Source: Coriobacteriales bacterium
Lineage (GTDB): Bacteria; Actinomycetota; Coriobacteriia; Coriobacteriales; UBA8131
Direction of reading: 5' to 3'
DNA: 64,000 bases
Assembly (NCBI GenBank): GCA_031277035.1
Contig: JAISLY010000060.1
Location: 22,446-86,445 of the forward strand
Under the pieces are notes generated by a model. That model searched no databases. It worked only from the letters and a program-made list of their open reading frames with translations, and was not told the origin of the DNA. Each line of letters begins with the position of its first letter. Position 1 is the stretch's first letter. Shown here one piece after another: positions 63,091-64,000 of the stretch. A program made the position numbers and the translations under genes.

Positions 63091-63318
63091 GAGGCTGCCT
63101 TTAAGCCTAGCACTCCTCAATGCCGGATGGAACACCGTTCACCGAACTCTGCCGCCTCTTGTCAGCGCAGTGCCGAATGAAATCCTTAGCGCAAATCCCC
63201 TTGCACTTAGTCTGTCGCGCACTGATGCCTCCCCACGTGGGCGAAATCCCCTATCCTTGACTGCCTGTCCCCCTGGCAGGCAGGCGGCTTTCACGCGCAG
63301 ACATACGGATAGAAGGGA

Positions 63319-64000
63319 ATGAACGATATGCCAGGAGAGACAAGCTACAGCCACCTCGACTTTGAGAGGAGATGTACGATAGAGAAGTACCTGAACCACG
63401 GGATGACATTGAGTTGGATAGCCAACGAGGTCAACATGCCGCTGTCGACGATAAGCCGTGAGGTGAGGCGTAACAGGCGCGATGACGGTTTTACCAAGAC
63501 AGAGAAGGTGACCAACATCTGCAGGCACAGGAGAAACTGCGCCGTCAGGCTTTTGTGCAAGGGCAGGAGGTGCCGGCGGAGGTGCTCGGCATGCCAGGAG
63601 GTGCGCTGCTCAAACACCTGTGGGCACTACGAGGCGGAGGTGTGCCAAAGGACGGCGCGGGCGCCTTGGGTCTGCAACGGCTGCCCAGGGACCTGGGGGT
63701 GCAAGCTGCACCGCTTTCGCTACGACGCAAAGGTCGCCCAAAGGTCTGCCGATGGCAGGCTCAGCGGCTCACGCAAGGGCGTGAACAAGACCGAAGATGA
63801 GTTCAAGGCGATTATCGATACCGTAAAGCCCTTGCTGGACAAGAAGATAGGCCTTGACGCCATCTGGTGCAAGCATGGCGCCGAGCTCGGCATATCCAAA
63901 CGCACGCTGTACCGCTGGGCAGAGGCAGGATACGGGCTTTGCAACATGGATTTGCCTAAGAAGGTCTCCTACAAGCCGAGAAGATCCACCCAAAGCACCA
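63319..64000 (+). mobile_element. IS30-family-like transposase, N-terminal part; open reading frame runs off the window
   Basis: No stop from ATG 63319 to 64000; SHLDFERRCTIEKYLNHGMTLSWIANEVNMPLSTISREVRRNR (HTH_38-like), Cys-rich zinc-finger region, second HTH ISKRTLYRWAEAG. Confidence 0.82.

Overview
This is a 64 kb high-GC chromosomal segment. Gene content (molybdopterin enzymes, corrinoid/RamA module, clusterless MutY, Tad pili, HspR-type heat-shock operon) suggests an anaerobic actinobacterium, probably Coriobacteriia/Eggerthellaceae; that placement is inference only. Main blocks: ECF sigma factor and ABC-2 exporter; DUF4143 ATPase; MutY-like glycosylase, flavin oxidoreductase and Nth; a five-gene Nik/Opp-type ABC importer; dnaK-grpE-dnaJ-hspR-clpB operon; an 11 kb Tad pilus locus; a molybdopterin oxidoreductase cluster with Fe-S partner, small zinc-ribbon proteins and an OFA-family transporter; trx/nikR/hypF/hypC/hypD/hypE; htpG with a corrinoid protein, divergent from a RamA-like activator and a DUF2284 protein; alaS, AI-2E-type permease, rarA; and an IS30-type transposase running off the right edge. 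Strongest observations: (1) a GTGTTAC-N13-GTAACAC operator upstream of the ABC importer that fits a known NikR consensus, linking it to the nikR gene 35 kb away; (2) short tandem repeats throughout intergenic DNA and, as multiples of 3 bp, inside conserved proteins; (3) a palindromic REP-like element occurring twice in the importer operon, once in-frame inside an ATPase; (4) a 37-bp duplication of the hypD/hypE junction creating a coupled mini-ORF; (5) a strong multi-stem hairpin/terminator RNA candidate at about 15.6 kb; (6) an orphan corrinoid module with the corrinoid gene coupled to htpG.
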